Shown one piece after another: positions 48,561-61,696 of a stretch of 64,000 nt of DNA. The position numbers and the translations under genes are program-made. Within the stretch, counting starts at the first letter, position 1; each line of letters starts with the position of its first letter. This DNA comes from Agelaius tricolor (Eukaryota > Chordata > Aves > Passeriformes > Icteridae), in the NCBI GenBank assembly GCA_023055355.1, contig JALJCS010000001.1:25295881-25359880 (forward strand), in the 5' to 3' direction. Below the pieces are notes generated by a model. That model ran no database searches and was not told the DNA's origin. It saw nothing but the letters and a program-made list of their open reading frames with translations.

Positions 48561-51500
48561 TTCTCTTCTGTGTTAAAAAAAGGCTCTTTACTTATCCAAA
48601 AACTCCACTGGTATTGTGCTTATTGGGCTATGATTGAAGCAGTGAAAAAACATTATTGAATGCAGCAAATGTCTGGTTTATTTAAAAGCCTCTCTAAAGT
48701 ACAAATCATCTGTTTCTTTTCAGTCTTTTCCTTGCTAGAAGAAAATTAAACCAAATCAGTTAGCCAGAAGATAGTAACATAGGACGTTGTGATTTTTTTT
48801 TTCAAGTATAACAAAGAAGGAATTTCATATTTCTGACAGTGATTTTACATATAAAATTCATGTACAGTCTAGAATTTTAAAAGGGATCTTGGTTGAGCAT
48901 GTTAAAGGAGGTCTGATTTCTCAAAAGAGCAGGAAGTACCAAACACTGTTCCTTTCAAAGTAAAGCAAGCTGTAATCTGACCTTCTGGAATTATTTATAT
49001 ACAGCATATATAGAAATATTCTTCTTTCTCTGCATTACCCCTGCTCTATATTTCCCTGCCACACCACAAAGACTTTCCAAGGATTAAAGAGAAAACAAAT
49101 AGGGGAGAAGAGTGTTTTTAAACATTTTGTATACAGATAGCAGCAGCAATGTCTGCATGTGTGCTAGAGAGGGAGTGCAACAGGTGACTTTCAGGACTGG
49201 GCTGTTTAGCATCTCCCCTGGCTAAACCCCATCTACAGCAAAATCACTGCCACCAGATATGCCTAGATTGCTAAAACCAGTCCTTGAATTGTACAGGATA
49301 TATACATCTTGAAATTCAGACTCTCATGGGAAAACTCCACAACTAGGAAAACAACCATGTTTCCAAATTATTCCCTACAGCTCTCTAGATTTTCTTTTTA
49401 TTTGCTTTGATTCCTTTCACCTTTTTAGCTTGAGTTTCACTTGTTATGCAACTTCAAAGTAATGAAATTTGCTGAGAAACCCACAATGCACAGAAAAGGA
49501 TACGTACAAAATTTTGTTTTTTGGACTGAACTGAATTTTATGCATCTCCTTTAGTTAGATGCTTATAAAGTGTGGCTCAGGAGTCTTCTGGCAACTGAAG
49601 TCCAACAAGTGCCTTGCTCAGCCTGGCACTATTTAAATCCACCAAAGGACTGTGCAGAGCTCTGGGCAAGTAATTTGTCCCCCACCTGGTGGGCAGAGGG
49701 CTCTGAAACAGAGGGCACTTCTGGGTGTCTCCTCTCTTCCACAAGATTTGTTCAGAAAATTGTTTTTGCTCTGCGCAGACTTTTATTCTATTTGAATACT
49801 TTCAGTAAGACACTCAGCACTGGTGCCCTTCACCACAGCTTTGTCCTGTCCATGCTCATGTGGATGTCTGTTGTGGAATCAATGGGTGTTCACATACTTG
49901 TTTTATGTTTATTTTGGAGAAAAAAAGGGTAAAAGAACTGTGCCTTAGGATGGAGTTAAAGGCAGCTTTTTAATGAAGCAAACTCCCTGAAGAAGTTTTG
50001 TTTCCTGCAGGTTGCTAGAAGGTGGTAGGGAAAAAACATTACACCAGCTGCAGACCTCTTGGGTCTCTTGATGCAGAGTGTGTGAGTTTGAGGTGCAGGA
50101 GAAATAAAACTCCTGCCAGGGTTTACCACAAGAAACCAGTGTAGGGCTCAAATGAGCAGCCTGAACAGAGGTGAGATTTGTCACAGGATCTGCCCTTTGC
50201 TACTGAACTAACTGTTCTTTCTTTTGGTCACCTGAGATGTTTCCTGTGCTTAAACCTTCCTGGGTCTCTTCATGTGCCCTGCTGGAAACCCTATGAGTTT
50301 AGCTTGCTGTATATTCTACTCAGTAGAAGATATTTAGGATACTTTAGAAGAGCAAAATAACATGCCCTAGTGAAGTAGGAGTATATTAAATATCAGAAAA
50401 ATAAGTGGACTGTTATAATTTTAGCATGAATTTGTTGCATCATCAGGTACAAAATGTGATGTGAGTTTTTTTAAAATTTTTTTAATTATTATTATTTCCC
50501 CTGAAGTGATGTTTATTTCCCCTATTGAGCAAGACCTAGCCAACTGGGCGTTGTTTGCCTCTCAAAGGTGTAAAAAAATACACAGTTCTGTAATTTTGCC
50601 TGTATTGCAAACTGTTAATGAGATGGATAACACTCAATACCAAAACTACCAGAGCTGTAGATGTTTAAAAAGCACTTAATCACTGTATCTTCTGGTACTC
50701 ATTCCATTTGCCATTTTGGAAAGTGTTATGGAGAGCAGGCTTAGCAGATGCCAAGCTATCCTGCACAGAGCAGACCACTCCAGCTTGATGCTGCATGCCC
50801 AGTTCGGTTCTGAGATTTTACAGCCTCAGGATGGTGCTGCAGAAACCAAGCAGGCCAAGTGATTTAATACATAATTTTCTCCCCTCTGAGCCTCTATGGA
50901 TTTCATCTCACAGTAGAGGGCACTGTGCAGTTGGAGTTCATCCTTCAAGGAACTGTATAAACTCCTCTTTTCCTGTAGCCACAGATTCCAGGGTGCTCTT
51001 CAAATTTATAATTTTAGCTTTGTTTGCTGCTCATGCTTAATTGACGTAGTTATATTTTACTCCAGCTCTTGCTTTGGTTCCTAATGGATTCTTTTTTCTA
51101 TTCTGTCTCCTCTGCTGCCATGCATTATTGTTTTCCTGCACTGTTCCATCCCAGATATGGCTATATTTTAGTGGTCAGCCAGTGGATTGCCATATCAAGT
51201 ATTTAACTAAATGCTTTGCAGATCTTTCTGTATGAAAAGAGCTCCATTGAGACTAAGAGGATATTATTATTCACAATGTGGTGACTAGTTTCACACATGG
51301 CTGAAGCAAAATAAATCATCAGTGTTTTTAACAAAACAGTGAGTAGACCTCTTGTTGACCACAGCATATTTGTGGTCAGCAAAGAAAGAGTCTTTTATAG
51401 CTATTAATGTGCTGCCAAGGTGCTTTAGCTGAGATTTTTGCCCTAAGGGAGGTGGGCTTCCCATACCACATATTCATGTTTCTCTGCTAGGCCCCTTTTC

Positions 51501-51755
51501 AGAGCCCTACCCTTGCAGAGTGATTTGGTACAAAAAATCCAGTATTGAAGAGGGAAACAGGTTACTGAAAGAACTGATGCAGATGAGTATTGCTCAGATG
51601 CTGGATCTGATAAGAAAATAGGCAATGCTCTTGAAGGTTCAAGTGGTAATTTTTAGTTCTGAGCAGTTGCATGCAAAAAAACGAGTGATATGTCAGCATT
51701 TCTGTTCTGCACAGAATATTAAAACCTGAAGGTTTGAAGAAAGCCCAAGTGGTAG

Positions 51756-52019
51756 TTATCTGGCATCACACAGGTACTCCCAGTGTTTGTGCTTCCATTT
51801 CTGAGCTTTTAAGCTGGTGTTCAAATCTTTTTTAATTGGTCTGTTTGTTACACAGCGAAGGGAATGGCATTGGTCAGGTATGGGGTCATCGGATTTAACA
51901 CCTGTACACTGGTACCTGACTTCCTTGTAACAACTTGGGCCAAAACACAGTGATTTCTTATGCTGAGGGTCCTGCTGAGATGGAGCCAGTGGTGGTTCTT
52001 CTGTGCTTCCTCCCATCAT
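51756..52019 (-). other. Unrecognised Cys-containing open frame
   Basis: This 87-codon minus-strand frame contains CFGPSCYKEVRYQCTG and then DQCHSLRC. It has six cysteines in all and a hydrophilic, well-mixed composition that looks more like an extracellular protein segment than the other frames here. I cannot place it in a family, the acceptor upstream is weak and no clear donor follows. It may be an exon, an old gene fragment or chance. Codon-level conservation would decide. Confidence 0.15.
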
Positions 52020-52358
52020 TGTGCAGAAGTTAATGTGAGCTGTTCAGCCATCTGGCCAGCTGAAAGTCCTACCAGAAATTCTGAATGTTTTTCCAGTCAA
52101 AAAGCAGGAAGTTTGAACACATTGATATGCTGTTTCAAGGGCACAAATGAAATGTGGTTTGTACTAAGAACAGCAAGAAGGAAAGATCTAAAGCAGCACA
52201 TAAAGAGAAGAGTCATGGGCGGTATGAGAAGAAGGGAAGGAATATAAAATAGGAAAGCTATTCTCCATAGCATATCATTATGTAAACCAAAAGCAGAACC
52301 TTTGCTTTAAAGGCTTACATTTGACTAAAACATGTTTCTTGACATACCATTTACAAAA

Positions 52359-52420
52359 GGGCCTAATCTGATCTCAGTCCAGTGTAAAAAGAAACAGCTC
52401 CACTGAACATATTGAAAGCT
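52359..52420. mobile_element. Relic of an ancient amniote inverted-repeat element
   Basis: gggcctaatctgatctcagt, then ccagtgtaaaaagaaacagc and tccactgaacatattga parallels the reptile/bird repeat that in my recall reads gggcctaatcctgatctcagttacaccagtgtaaatc.ggagtaactccactgaagtcaatgg. The order of four separate words is kept, so I am fairly comfortable with the family, though not with a name. It is dead and truncated. Confidence 0.5.
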
Positions 52421-53241
52421 CAGTGAATTCATGGGAGGGAAACTTCCGTGAAATAAGCAGGGTCATCCTTACAAACATATCTAAACTATCTTAAGCTCTC
52501 CAGATGAAGCTCTAAAATTGCATATCTGCAGACAAGAAAAATGAAAAATGCAAATAGTTTATTGAAGACATTTCTCAGCTTCTTATATATTTATAAATAA
52601 ACTTGGATTATATTTGTAAGGCATACAGAGTGCACTCTCTATGTTTACTTTGCTGTCCAGCTTTCAGTTTTCACATGAAACAAATGGTTTCTGCCATCTC
52701 TAAACTACATTAAAAGCATCCATTGTCTGATTTTTTTAAGAGATACTAAATTCTTCATGATTGTTTGTCCTGAAGTATTCTGTGTTCTACCTAGGCTGGC
52801 CAGATACAATCCAGTTTAGACATAGTGTGACTGAGTCATCATTGCCACAAAGATGTATCCAGATTAGTGTACTTGATCTCTCTTTTAGGATAGTTACAGC
52901 TCACAAAAAGTTATTGAATAGAAAAATTTCTGTCTGAATAAATGCATGTGTAGAAATACATTTGGTATTTCTCTTAAGAACTTCATGCTGTGTCTGTGTC
53001 CTCTACAGGTGGACATGTCCTGTATGGCATATGGGGTGCTGGCAATTCTCTGGAGAGACAGGGATTGATTGTCATTGTGAAAATGAAATTCAGCTGAATT
53101 AATCAGGTCAGATTTGATTTTCCTGTCACCTGTGGCAAACATGCATGTTCTACAAACTGTCAAGCACAGTATAGCCTAAAAGCCATTTTCCCTAAATCTT
53201 CCTGGAATTCTATCTGCGCCTGCATGTATTTTAATACCCAC

Positions 53242-53260
53242 CATCATCATTATCATCATC
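53242..53260. repeat. (ATC)n microsatellite
   Basis: Six ATC-type triplets with one interruption (attatc). It is short simple sequence. Confidence 0.9.
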
Positions 53261-54151
53261 TTGGGGCTTTTTCTTTCCAACTTTGGGGACAAACACAGAG
53301 TTTTAAAATGGACTTGATTTGGTAACAGAGTTCCTGCTGATGCAATTGTATTGGTTGCTATAGATCAGAAATTTTATATGATGATATAACAGGAGAGCAG
53401 ATAACATTTGATATTGTTTTACTGTGGAGAAAATGTCATCCTTTTTGTTGTTGCAATACCAACTTCATGTAAGTGCAATTAGCTCTGTTATAAAAAAGCT
53501 GAGAAAGTTTTATGGGTTATAGTTTTCACATATAATCAGAACCAAGTGCCAATTTGTGACTTTATCTATCATGCTGCTCTCTCCTTCCTTCTATATTAAA
53601 ATGGAATTTTTTTGAGTTTTTGTAGAAGCTGCTGCACTTTTTTTGCAGGACAACAAGGATGATGTCTTGGGGAAGACAGCTTCCCCTGAAGCTGTTTCTG
53701 GGGACTTGGATGCCAATTTTGTTGCAGGATCTCTCTGGTGGTGTAGGACAAGCATTTTACACAACCCTGTTCCTGGGTCACTGCCTTTGAGAGGAAGGTA
53801 TTGCTTTTCAGTTTCAGGAATGTTTTCTCAGTAAAAGACGTTTGTAAAGGCTGTGTGTTAAGGTTCTGTAGTGATCTGATGAATATTTAGCAGGATTTCA
53901 CTTTTCTTGCCTTCTCCATGTTAAAATCTTAGAAATATGCACTGGTTGTTTCGGGGGAGAATTGGTACTGAAGATGTCTGAGTTGTTATGACGGTTATGA
54001 AACTTGCTCACAGTTACCAAAAGTGCCTCATGAGGAACATTTAGCTGAGCTGGGAAACTTCTGAAATTTGCAGAACTCACTCCCACGTGCAGCAGTTTGG
54101 CTCCTCTTCAGAGTGCAGGGTTTTCTATAGCAGTAATGCTGAGCATCAGCT

Positions 54152-54187
54152 TCCTCCTCCCCCTCCTCCTCCTCCTCCTCCTCCTCT
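54152..54187. repeat. (CCT)n microsatellite
   Basis: About eleven CCT/CTC triplets with one ccccc interruption, which makes one strand a polypyrimidine tract able to adopt unusual structure. The string is followed by ctttgcctgcag, an acceptor-like sequence, but no exon-like segment with a donor follows. Confidence 0.9.
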
Positions 54188-54482
54188 TTGCCTGCAGAGG
54201 CTGAGTATGCCACGTCCAGAGCCTTCCGCTTCAACACGTGAAAAGACACATTGGCCACCAAGGCAATCTCATTTTATCAATAAAAGCAGGGTGAAAGGCC
54301 ATGTTAGGATATAACAAACCTGACCTTTCTGTTCATAGGTACCAGGCTGCTCAAGCCAGCCACAGATATTTTAGCTGGTATTTTTTGTCTAGGCCAAACT
54401 GTTCTTGAGAAGTAAAGATTGTTTATAAAACCTCCACTGAAAGCAGGTGTTGCAGACATCCCATTAGTAACCTTTGACTTAC

Positions 54483-54586
54483 CTTCCCCTTTGAAACTTT
54501 TCATCCCAAAGGACTGACATTTCAAAGCCCCCCTTTTTTTTGTGTGTCCCTCCAAGTTTGCATATTGTAAACATTTTTCTTCTCTG
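54483..54586 (-). other. Possible exon, minus strand
   Basis: On the minus strand an acceptor-like tract (ggctctgttccatcacag) opens a 104-bp segment that ends at a consensus donor (ggaag|gtaagt, 54483/54482). Two of its three frames are open throughout. The segment contains a run of 8 A and then 6 G, which is unusual for coding sequence. It overlaps the coding-like plus-strand frame at 54540-54779, so at most one is likely real. Confidence 0.15.
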
Positions 54587-54779
54587 CTGTGATGGAACAG
54601 AGCCAAAAATCTGCACAATGGGGGAACTAGATGTTAATGAGCAGAGATTGTGGGAAAATGTGTACCGGGCTGCCCTGCCTGACCTGCATGATAATGCTAC
54701 ATTTAGCACATTCTTTTCCATTAGTGTAGCAGGCCTTGAAATGGTAGCAAACAACATGTATTGTGAAGGTTTGTTTTAA
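54540..54779 (+). other. Coding-like frame or conserved non-coding element
   Basis: The plus frame (79 codons, ends ttttaa) contains MGELDVNEQRLWENVYRAAL, then PDLHDNATFSTFFSISVAGL. This is the most protein-like run in the window, with amphipathic helix-like spacing. An acceptor-like site (tttttcttctctgctg...aacag|a) lies at about 54600. No donor is evident before the stop, so it would be a terminal exon, yet I see no AATAAA close after it. The same DNA is rich in words typical of conserved enhancers (gttaatgagcagagattgtg, catgataatgctacattt). I favour a conserved non-coding element with an accidental frame, and hold a terminal exon as the alternative. Confidence 0.25.
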
Positions 54780-57700
54780 AGAAAGCTGCTTTCCTAGGAG
54801 AGAGTGGAAATAAAAAAAAAAATATTTATCGTGTAGAGTTGGCAGAAGTACAGCTGGCTCTGGAAATATTTATGCACAAACAGGGGCGTGAAATTATATA
54901 TTTTTCTTCACATTTTTAGTAAAATTACTCTGTGTGAAGGTTTACATTATGTAAAACCCACAGATTATGTATGAGCTCGTACTGAATCAAAAAAGTTTGC
55001 AATCTATGGCATTTAGGCACTGATAAGAACAAAAATGGCTATTGGACAAAAAATATTCTTGTACTTTGGCATCTTCTAAATAGATTTTTTTTTCCACTCT
55101 GGCTGTGTTCACAACCCCTTTTTAATGTGTTTATGTCAGTGGAGTTTTGTTTGTACAAAATGCTCCTGAAAAATTAATTTTGGCTCCTCTGAGCCAAGTT
55201 TCATTTAATCATAAAACAAAATTTATGTCTCAACCATATGAAAATCATTAGGGGCAAAAGGATTCTGAGAACATAAACAACACCATGTGACTTAGACACC
55301 CAATTGCACAGCTTGAACCTATCAAGTGGTGAACATATTAAAATGCTAAAGAGAACACTTACAGTCAGCATTTGGTGTGCAATGAGTAGGGAGAAATTTG
55401 TTTGCACAAAACTTCTGACTAACAAAGATGAGTACCGAAGGAATTAATAACAAAAGACTGACTGTAGATAATTTCTGAGCAGAGAAAGGGATTAAATCAG
55501 TTTGAAAAGCTGTTTCTTGCAAACTTTTTGCTCAGCTAATTTTTTAATTATCCTTTTACACATCCAACTTCACTCTTTCACTTAAGGAAAGAGTAATTTG
55601 TGTTGTAAAAATTTAATCCAAATGTGAACTGTTTACAAATGACATTCCAGATCCTCATTGGGAAATGCTTATTTCTTCACAGTCAAAGATTCCTAAAGAG
55701 CTTTCTATGGGGAAAGAGACTTCCACTCATTACCTTAAAAACAACACTCTTATCTCCACTGTGGAGTGTATATGGGCTCTGAGCCATATTTTGTGAAGGA
55801 CAAAGCAAATTCTTTAGCAAAACATCTGCTAGATAAGAGCAGCATTCCTTAGAATAGGTTTCCTGATGAAAGAGATGCCAAAGCCCTTGATTCCAAATGT
55901 ACTTACATGCTAAAACAACTACTGTCTGTGCTAGTTCTGGTTCATGCTTTCAGGAGCAATGTCAAGCCCAGCTAACACTGAAAATACAGAGCTGGTTAAC
56001 AAGGTGATTTGGGGCTACTCAAATCAGCTCACCTTTTCTAGAGTCCAAGGAAAGAATGAAGTATCAATCTTATTTCCAGAAATCTTTAAGATGGCATGAG
56101 ATGCACATGTGGCCAGCTGACAGGCAGCCTCTGTGCCAATCAGGAAATGGGTTTCTTTTCTCCACAGACACTGTTTTTGTGCCATGAGCAGTGTGTGATT
56201 CCAGCAGCTTTGCCCCAGAGTTGCTCGGGGCAGCTAAAGGGCGATGGCCTAAAGCCTGTGCACTAAGGAAGATGTTTATGTACTCTTGCTCCAGCAGGAA
56301 GGGATTCACAGAAATACACTCCTAATCTATCCTGAAAAACCAGAGCATGCTGTTGAGAAAGGAAACATGGTAAAGGGGACTGAGTACAAATTTATTGTGT
56401 GTTCATAAAAGCTCCTTGGTAACACCAAGATAAACTCTGTGCAGAGAACTTCTAGGGCTGGAAGGCTCTGCCCTGGGTCTAGTAGAGTCCTTGTTTATTC
56501 TGGAGAAGTCTTCATGATCCAAGCAGGTATCTATTACCAAGCTGGGTGCTTTGAGTTCCCATTTTTCACTCTCTGTCTTCCATGCCTGTTGCTGTGGTTC
56601 CAGCTTTCTGATGGCCCCTACTGCTTGGTGTGGTGACTGCAGAACATGTCTGTCTTGTCAAATATTTGTGCAGGATGATTTGAACCAAACCTTGGCACAT
56701 TTTTATGGCAAGCACTAACATGATGACCTTGTCTATTGAAGCATTGTGCTCGTTCTCAGTTAAACTTTGGCTCATCTACATTTCTCGTGGAGCTGTACCT
56801 TCATCACATGCCTTCTGTTTGCTTGTCTTCCTCTTCATTGCACTCGAGGGATGTTGTGGTCTGTGTTTTGGGAACTTCCCCAAGTGAGAGTCAGGGAGTT
56901 GAAGTGTAGCTGGAAACAGGAAAGCAGGAACACTGGGTCTGCAGTGAAAGAGGAGAGATCATGAAAGTTGCTTATTCTTTGCATCTTCCTTCAGTTCCTG
57001 TCAGGTGCTGGCTATGTGTGGCTTTCATTTTAGTTTTTCAGATGGAATTCTGCAATTCGTAGACCATCACATCACAGCTTATATATGATGATTATGCCCC
57101 CATAGCTGATGAGTACATCCAGCCTACCACCTTGCTGGTCCTGCATTTATATTCTTGAAATTTTCTCCAGATTTGCTTTCAAAGCCCTGCAGAAAATATT
57201 TTTATCTTTGTTCTTTATTCATGAATTCGTTCCTTAAGCTTCACTGTCTGAAATTCCCACATTCAGTATGAGTGCCACAAGAGATTGCTTCCAGCTCAGC
57301 CAATCCATATTAGTTTGGCTTCTTCTGGTCAGTTCTAACTTCTTCTTGACCAATTATATCATTCATCATGAAATATTGTAGGGAATCAGATAATACTGCA
57401 GACCTGGGTCTTTCCTGGACAGGTTTTGTTAGGTAAAAGAAGGCATTCACCCTGCTTCCCCACAAGCATTCGAGTACTCACACTATTGAAACCTGTAAGA
57501 GATGAAAGCTTGCAGCAGCAGTAGCCTGGCTACACCCATGCTCCTCTAAAATGGTTGAATGAAGAGCTATGCTATGTTCAAATCATTTCAAGTTGCTCTT
57601 GCTAAAACTTCAGGACTCATTTGGTAAATGTGAGGTTTATTCAGAAAAACTTGTACCTGTTAAGAAAGGATTTGAGCGCAAGATGAAACATGAATCTGGA

Positions 57701-59288
57701 TAAGAATCAGCAAGAATGTATTTAGGTGCTTTTCCATGTAGGTCTTTACACAGTTGATCTCACATAATCTTTTTGTTTCTTATTCCGCTATAATCTTAAG
57801 GACATTTGTTATAGATACTTCTCAAATATTTGTTTTATCCCTTCTGATACCTTGCCATCTCTAGATTTTTTAACAGAGTTTCCCAAAATCTCTCTACTGA
57901 AAACAGTATTGGTGTTCCCATTGAACAAATTATGAAGTGAGTTACAGAGAACAACCTTCCAACTTCACAAAAGAACTGTGCCAGTGTAGTACTGTCATCC
58001 TGACTTTCCCCATCACAGGCTCTTCTTGAAAATGGAGGAGGTAATTTCTTTTGAGACAGTGATGTTTCACAGAGTGAATGCAGTTCTGCTCTCATGTTAA
58101 GAAATTTAAGTTTTTGAAAACCCACTTGCTGCCAGAAGACTCCTCTTTCAAGACTTTTAGCTGTGGCTGATCTTCTGTTTAAAGTCTTGTCCAGCTGTGC
58201 TTTATAAATATCTCTTAACTGATAAATGAATTATTTCCTTCAGTTAAGCTCTCCATATTGCTGAGCAGAATCTGCAAATGCACAGTTTTACAGTAGAATT
58301 AATAGTTTTCCAAACTGGTTCTCTTGTGATTTTATATTTGGTATTTATGCCTGGTATATTTTTAACTTGCTGGCATACTTTTGGCCCAATTTGGTGAAGT
58401 GTTGTCAATCATTGTTAAAAGATGTAGCAAAGAATACTAGAAAATAATGTCTTGCCATTTTTAATCTAAGAAAACAGCTTTGTTGCTGATCTTGCTGGCT
58501 GTCTAACAGATGGGCCAGGGTCCCATGAGAAGACAGTCACTTCCTTGCATAATAAACAAAGAGGGAGAAGTTGTCTGCAAGCCATTAGTGTATTGTAAAG
58601 TTAGATGCAATGTCTTGATATTGTCAGAATGTGTTCCTCAAGCACATTTCTTTGACATTCTGTCATAAATCAGACACAAGACAACATTAAATCAAAATTA
58701 AAACTTTAAAAGGCAGGCAGCTGTTTAACTTTTTCCAACAGAAGAACCCCAGTAAAAATATCCTCCATTTTCTAAATGTTGATATCCAATAAATAGTTAA
58801 GGATTGAGTAGGGTAAAGATCATTTGGCCTATGTGACACATTACCAGGATTCCTGTCTAATACTATTCTTGCTTGAATTATGAACTGGTTATTGTATAGT
58901 CAAAGCTTATGAAAATCCTGGCTGGCCATTACATTAGCATTGGGTTTTTGTGATGGGACACCTAGGGAAAATTATAAGACCCACAAAAAATCACTGTGTT
59001 TTTCTTAAGAGTATTTTCTCTTATATTCAGAAGAGGATATATTGCTTATACATAAAACTCTGTTTCTGGCCACTTTTCCTAAGAATTTTCACTGAAGTAG
59101 AACTAAGAAGTGTCATTTGCAGAAGAAATAGCTTTTGTGGTGAAATGGCTTCCCACCCTTTAAAAAATCAGTACATATGGGTGTTCCAATATTGAACTGG
59201 AAATTAGTCTTTCTTTATGATTCTTTATGTGCCAGGAAAAAAAAATTACAGCTCTTTTTACCCAATTACTCATGGAAGTTTTGGCACC

Positions 59289-59309
59289 AAAAAAAAAAAA
59301 AAAAAAAAA
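59289..59309. repeat. Poly-A run (21 A)
   Basis: The longest homopolymer in the window. It follows ggcacc and is followed by tcag. No retroposed body or target duplication is evident, so it is simple sequence. Confidence 0.9.
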
Positions 59310-61422
59310 TCAGTTCCCAGATGTATAATTGTATAATTCTGTTTAAGCCTGTAGGACATGAAGCTGCTAGGCAATATGCTACTTACTTAGTTGTCCTGAC
59401 AGGTCTTAAGACCTTCCCACTAAAATTTCATCTTTAAGTTAGATACAGAAATAAATTCAGTGATCTGAGAGAGAAAGGAAAAAAGTATACCCTATCTCAA
59501 TAGATTGAGGTGATGATCCCTTTTTTATTTAGCTTAAAACTAAAAAGGGCTTTAAGCTAGAAATAAAGCCTTTCACATGGCTTCACACATAAAAGATAAA
59601 GTCTTTTAAGGGACTGTAAACTGAAAAACTGACAAAATCCAATGAATCCAAATACCACAGCAGACTGATTTTGTTTGATTTTTATCATAGTTTGACAATT
59701 TGTATTTCTGTTTCTGGAACACACGATCAGTAGAGACAATTTCAAGAGAAGATATACTGAAATTAATCTAAGTCCCATGTCATGAGTTTTTTTCTCAGCT
59801 TTAGAGTGAATAAAATTGGTTCAATTTGTGGAAAAAAAAAGTGAAAAATGGAAGAGGGATTTTTCACAGAAAACAGTAATATCTGAGTTTTTATATTCAG
59901 CTTATGTGAATTAATATGCAGTATACTACATACTTCCTGAAGTGTTCTGGCTTTTAGAGTTGGTAATAGTGTATATAATACTTTTGTCAGCTTTGCCTCT
60001 TCTTTCTTGCTCACAGGAAAAAAATATAAAATTTTATTCATTAGTTGGCTAGATGGTCATTTATGAGAAGTATAAATGCTGAAAATGCACCTTGACTTGT
60101 TCACTGTTTGTAACTCAGATTGGTTTTTTTTACCCCATATGCTGTTTTATTTCATTCCAAACATGTAGGGAGCAAGTTACTAGATCATCATAAGACAGAT
60201 GCAGTGTTAATGTTTATGTTAACTAGTGAAATTAAATGACCCAGATGTGTTATGGGAAACCCTTGTTTAACCTGGGGTCATATGATAATCATCAGAAAGC
60301 TAATTTTAAAATATCCTCTAAATATCTCCCATCTCTGTCAATTGCTTTCTATCTTTACTTGTCACTCTTAGGAAATTAAATGAAACCCACTTCTCTACAA
60401 AGGCCATGTAACCTGTGGAAGTAATGATGCCACACTTATAAATACCAAAGAGTATCACTGAGAACAAGTGTCTCATTTCATTGCTCATTCATTATCACAG
60501 AAAATCGAAGTATTTATGAAGGACCTCGGGACAGTTCTGTGGGATATAAAACAGAGCCAGGGGGCCTGAGGCAGGGTTTTGAAGCTTTGAAGCAGATTTC
60601 CAGTGTATTTGAAACAGTATAAAGAATAGTAACTTTTTCTTAATCCTCTCTTTGAATAAAACAGTGACATTTCAAAGGCTGAGACAGTTTTGAAAACATA
60701 ACTAAGCTAAACCCCTTTAGCTTTGCATCGTGCTGATTCTGTGGGATCATATGTAACCAATGGCTAAAGTGAATAACTGGATCAAGATTTGTGCCTCTAG
60801 TTTAGCAGGACTTCTGGTTCATACTTTGAATCAAGCCAACCCTGAACATTTTTTTCCCTCATTGATCCCTGCTAGGAAGTTCCATGAAAAGCACAGGCAG
60901 CACAATGCATCAGCTCTTTTCATCAGAGCTTTTTAGGTCCTGGAAAAAGTGAACAAAAATACTCAGGCTGCTCTGGTTTTAATGAAGGTCGTGGCACTGC
61001 ATTTTGTATCTGTTATTTTCTTCAATAAGTTTGTATCCCTTTCAGTGTAGACAGGGAAAAATTGAGCTAGAATTCATGGAATTGCTCCAAACAGGCCACG
61101 AAACAACAGTTTAGTAAGACAAATTCTTTTAAAATAATGTCATTGCAACATTTGTCTTGTCAATATGTAGAATAACTCCTAATATTCCTTTATTATTTCT
61201 AATGTCTTCTGTCAGGGGAAAATGATGACTTCCTTCATGAATTCAAAAGAAAGGACAACCATTGCAACTGATACTGTGATTAAAAAGTGAAATAAAAGGA
61301 TCAAAATCATTGAAGGAAACAGTCTTGCACAAGTCCTCTCACTGCATCCAGAATATGTGGCAACTTATGGATGCAATTTACATCAGCAAGTAGGGTTTGG
61401 GGCCTGGCCTCAGGTTCTGAGG

Positions 61423-61428
61423 GCGATG
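61423..61428. repeat. Target site duplication, left copy (gcgatg)
   Basis: Six bases immediately before the LTR's TG terminus are repeated exactly after the CA terminus at 62536-62541. Six-base duplications are typical of ERVK/beta-type integrases, as against four for ERV1 and five for ERVL. Confidence 0.8.
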
Positions 61429-61578
61429 TGTAAGAGGCACCACCTGTCAGACTCCCTGTCTGGGATGGGCTGTTTGGGTCCAGCCCGGCCAGCTATGGAC
61501 CCCAGCCCACACAGTCTTACACGGACGAAAGCAAAACACCAGAAGTGCTCTTCTCCACATGGGGACGAATGTCTTCTG

Positions 61579-61584
61579 TTTATT
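61579..61584 (-). terminator. LTR polyadenylation signal AATAAA
   Basis: The plus strand reads tttatt, i.e. AATAAA on the minus strand, about 65-70 bases downstream of the LTR TATA box. GT-rich sequence (tggtgttttg on the minus strand) follows about 50-60 bases further on. This is the usual arrangement at the R/U5 border. Confidence 0.65.
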
Positions 61585-61648
61585 GTCTTAAGAACCACCA
61601 TATGGAAAAACCCATGTGGAAAGAGCACTCATGGCTCACGGCAGGAGA

Positions 61649-61696
61649 CTTTTATACCCAGGGAATGGGGGGTGGAGGAAGAGGAGCACAGCCAAT
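61649..61696 (-). promoter_or_regulatory. LTR core promoter: inverted CCAAT box and TATAAAAG
   Basis: On the minus strand attggc (61696-61691) is followed 34 bases later by TATAAAAG (61656-61649), giving a textbook spacing. Transcription would start near 61622 and run toward lower coordinates. A start here could produce antisense or chimeric transcripts into 61.4 kb and below. Activity is not shown. Confidence 0.65.

Larger units (their letters stand above)
44807..52358. other. Non-coding DNA, no gene seen
   Basis: There is no supportable gene. A candidate element at 48300-48560 and an unrecognised Cys-rich minus frame at 51756-52019 are listed separately. T-rich tracts lie at about 46800-46865. 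The remaining sequence is unique, AT-rich and without recognisable transposons. Confidence 0.7.
52421..61422. other. Non-coding DNA, coding-like patch inside
   Basis: Apart from the 54.5-54.8 kb patch listed separately, nothing gene-like is visible. Simple repeats are at 53242-53260, 54152-54187 and 59289-59309. A stretch at about 54780-55200 remains motif-rich (caatctatggcatttaggca and similar) and may extend the candidate conserved block. From 55.2 to 61.4 kb I see unique AT-rich sequence with no recognisable element. Confidence 0.7.

Noticed and set aside
49660..49700. Second MIR-like fragment (ctctgggcaagtaatttgtc)
   Set aside because: Only one short word matches, and neither neighbouring core nor tail sequence follows.
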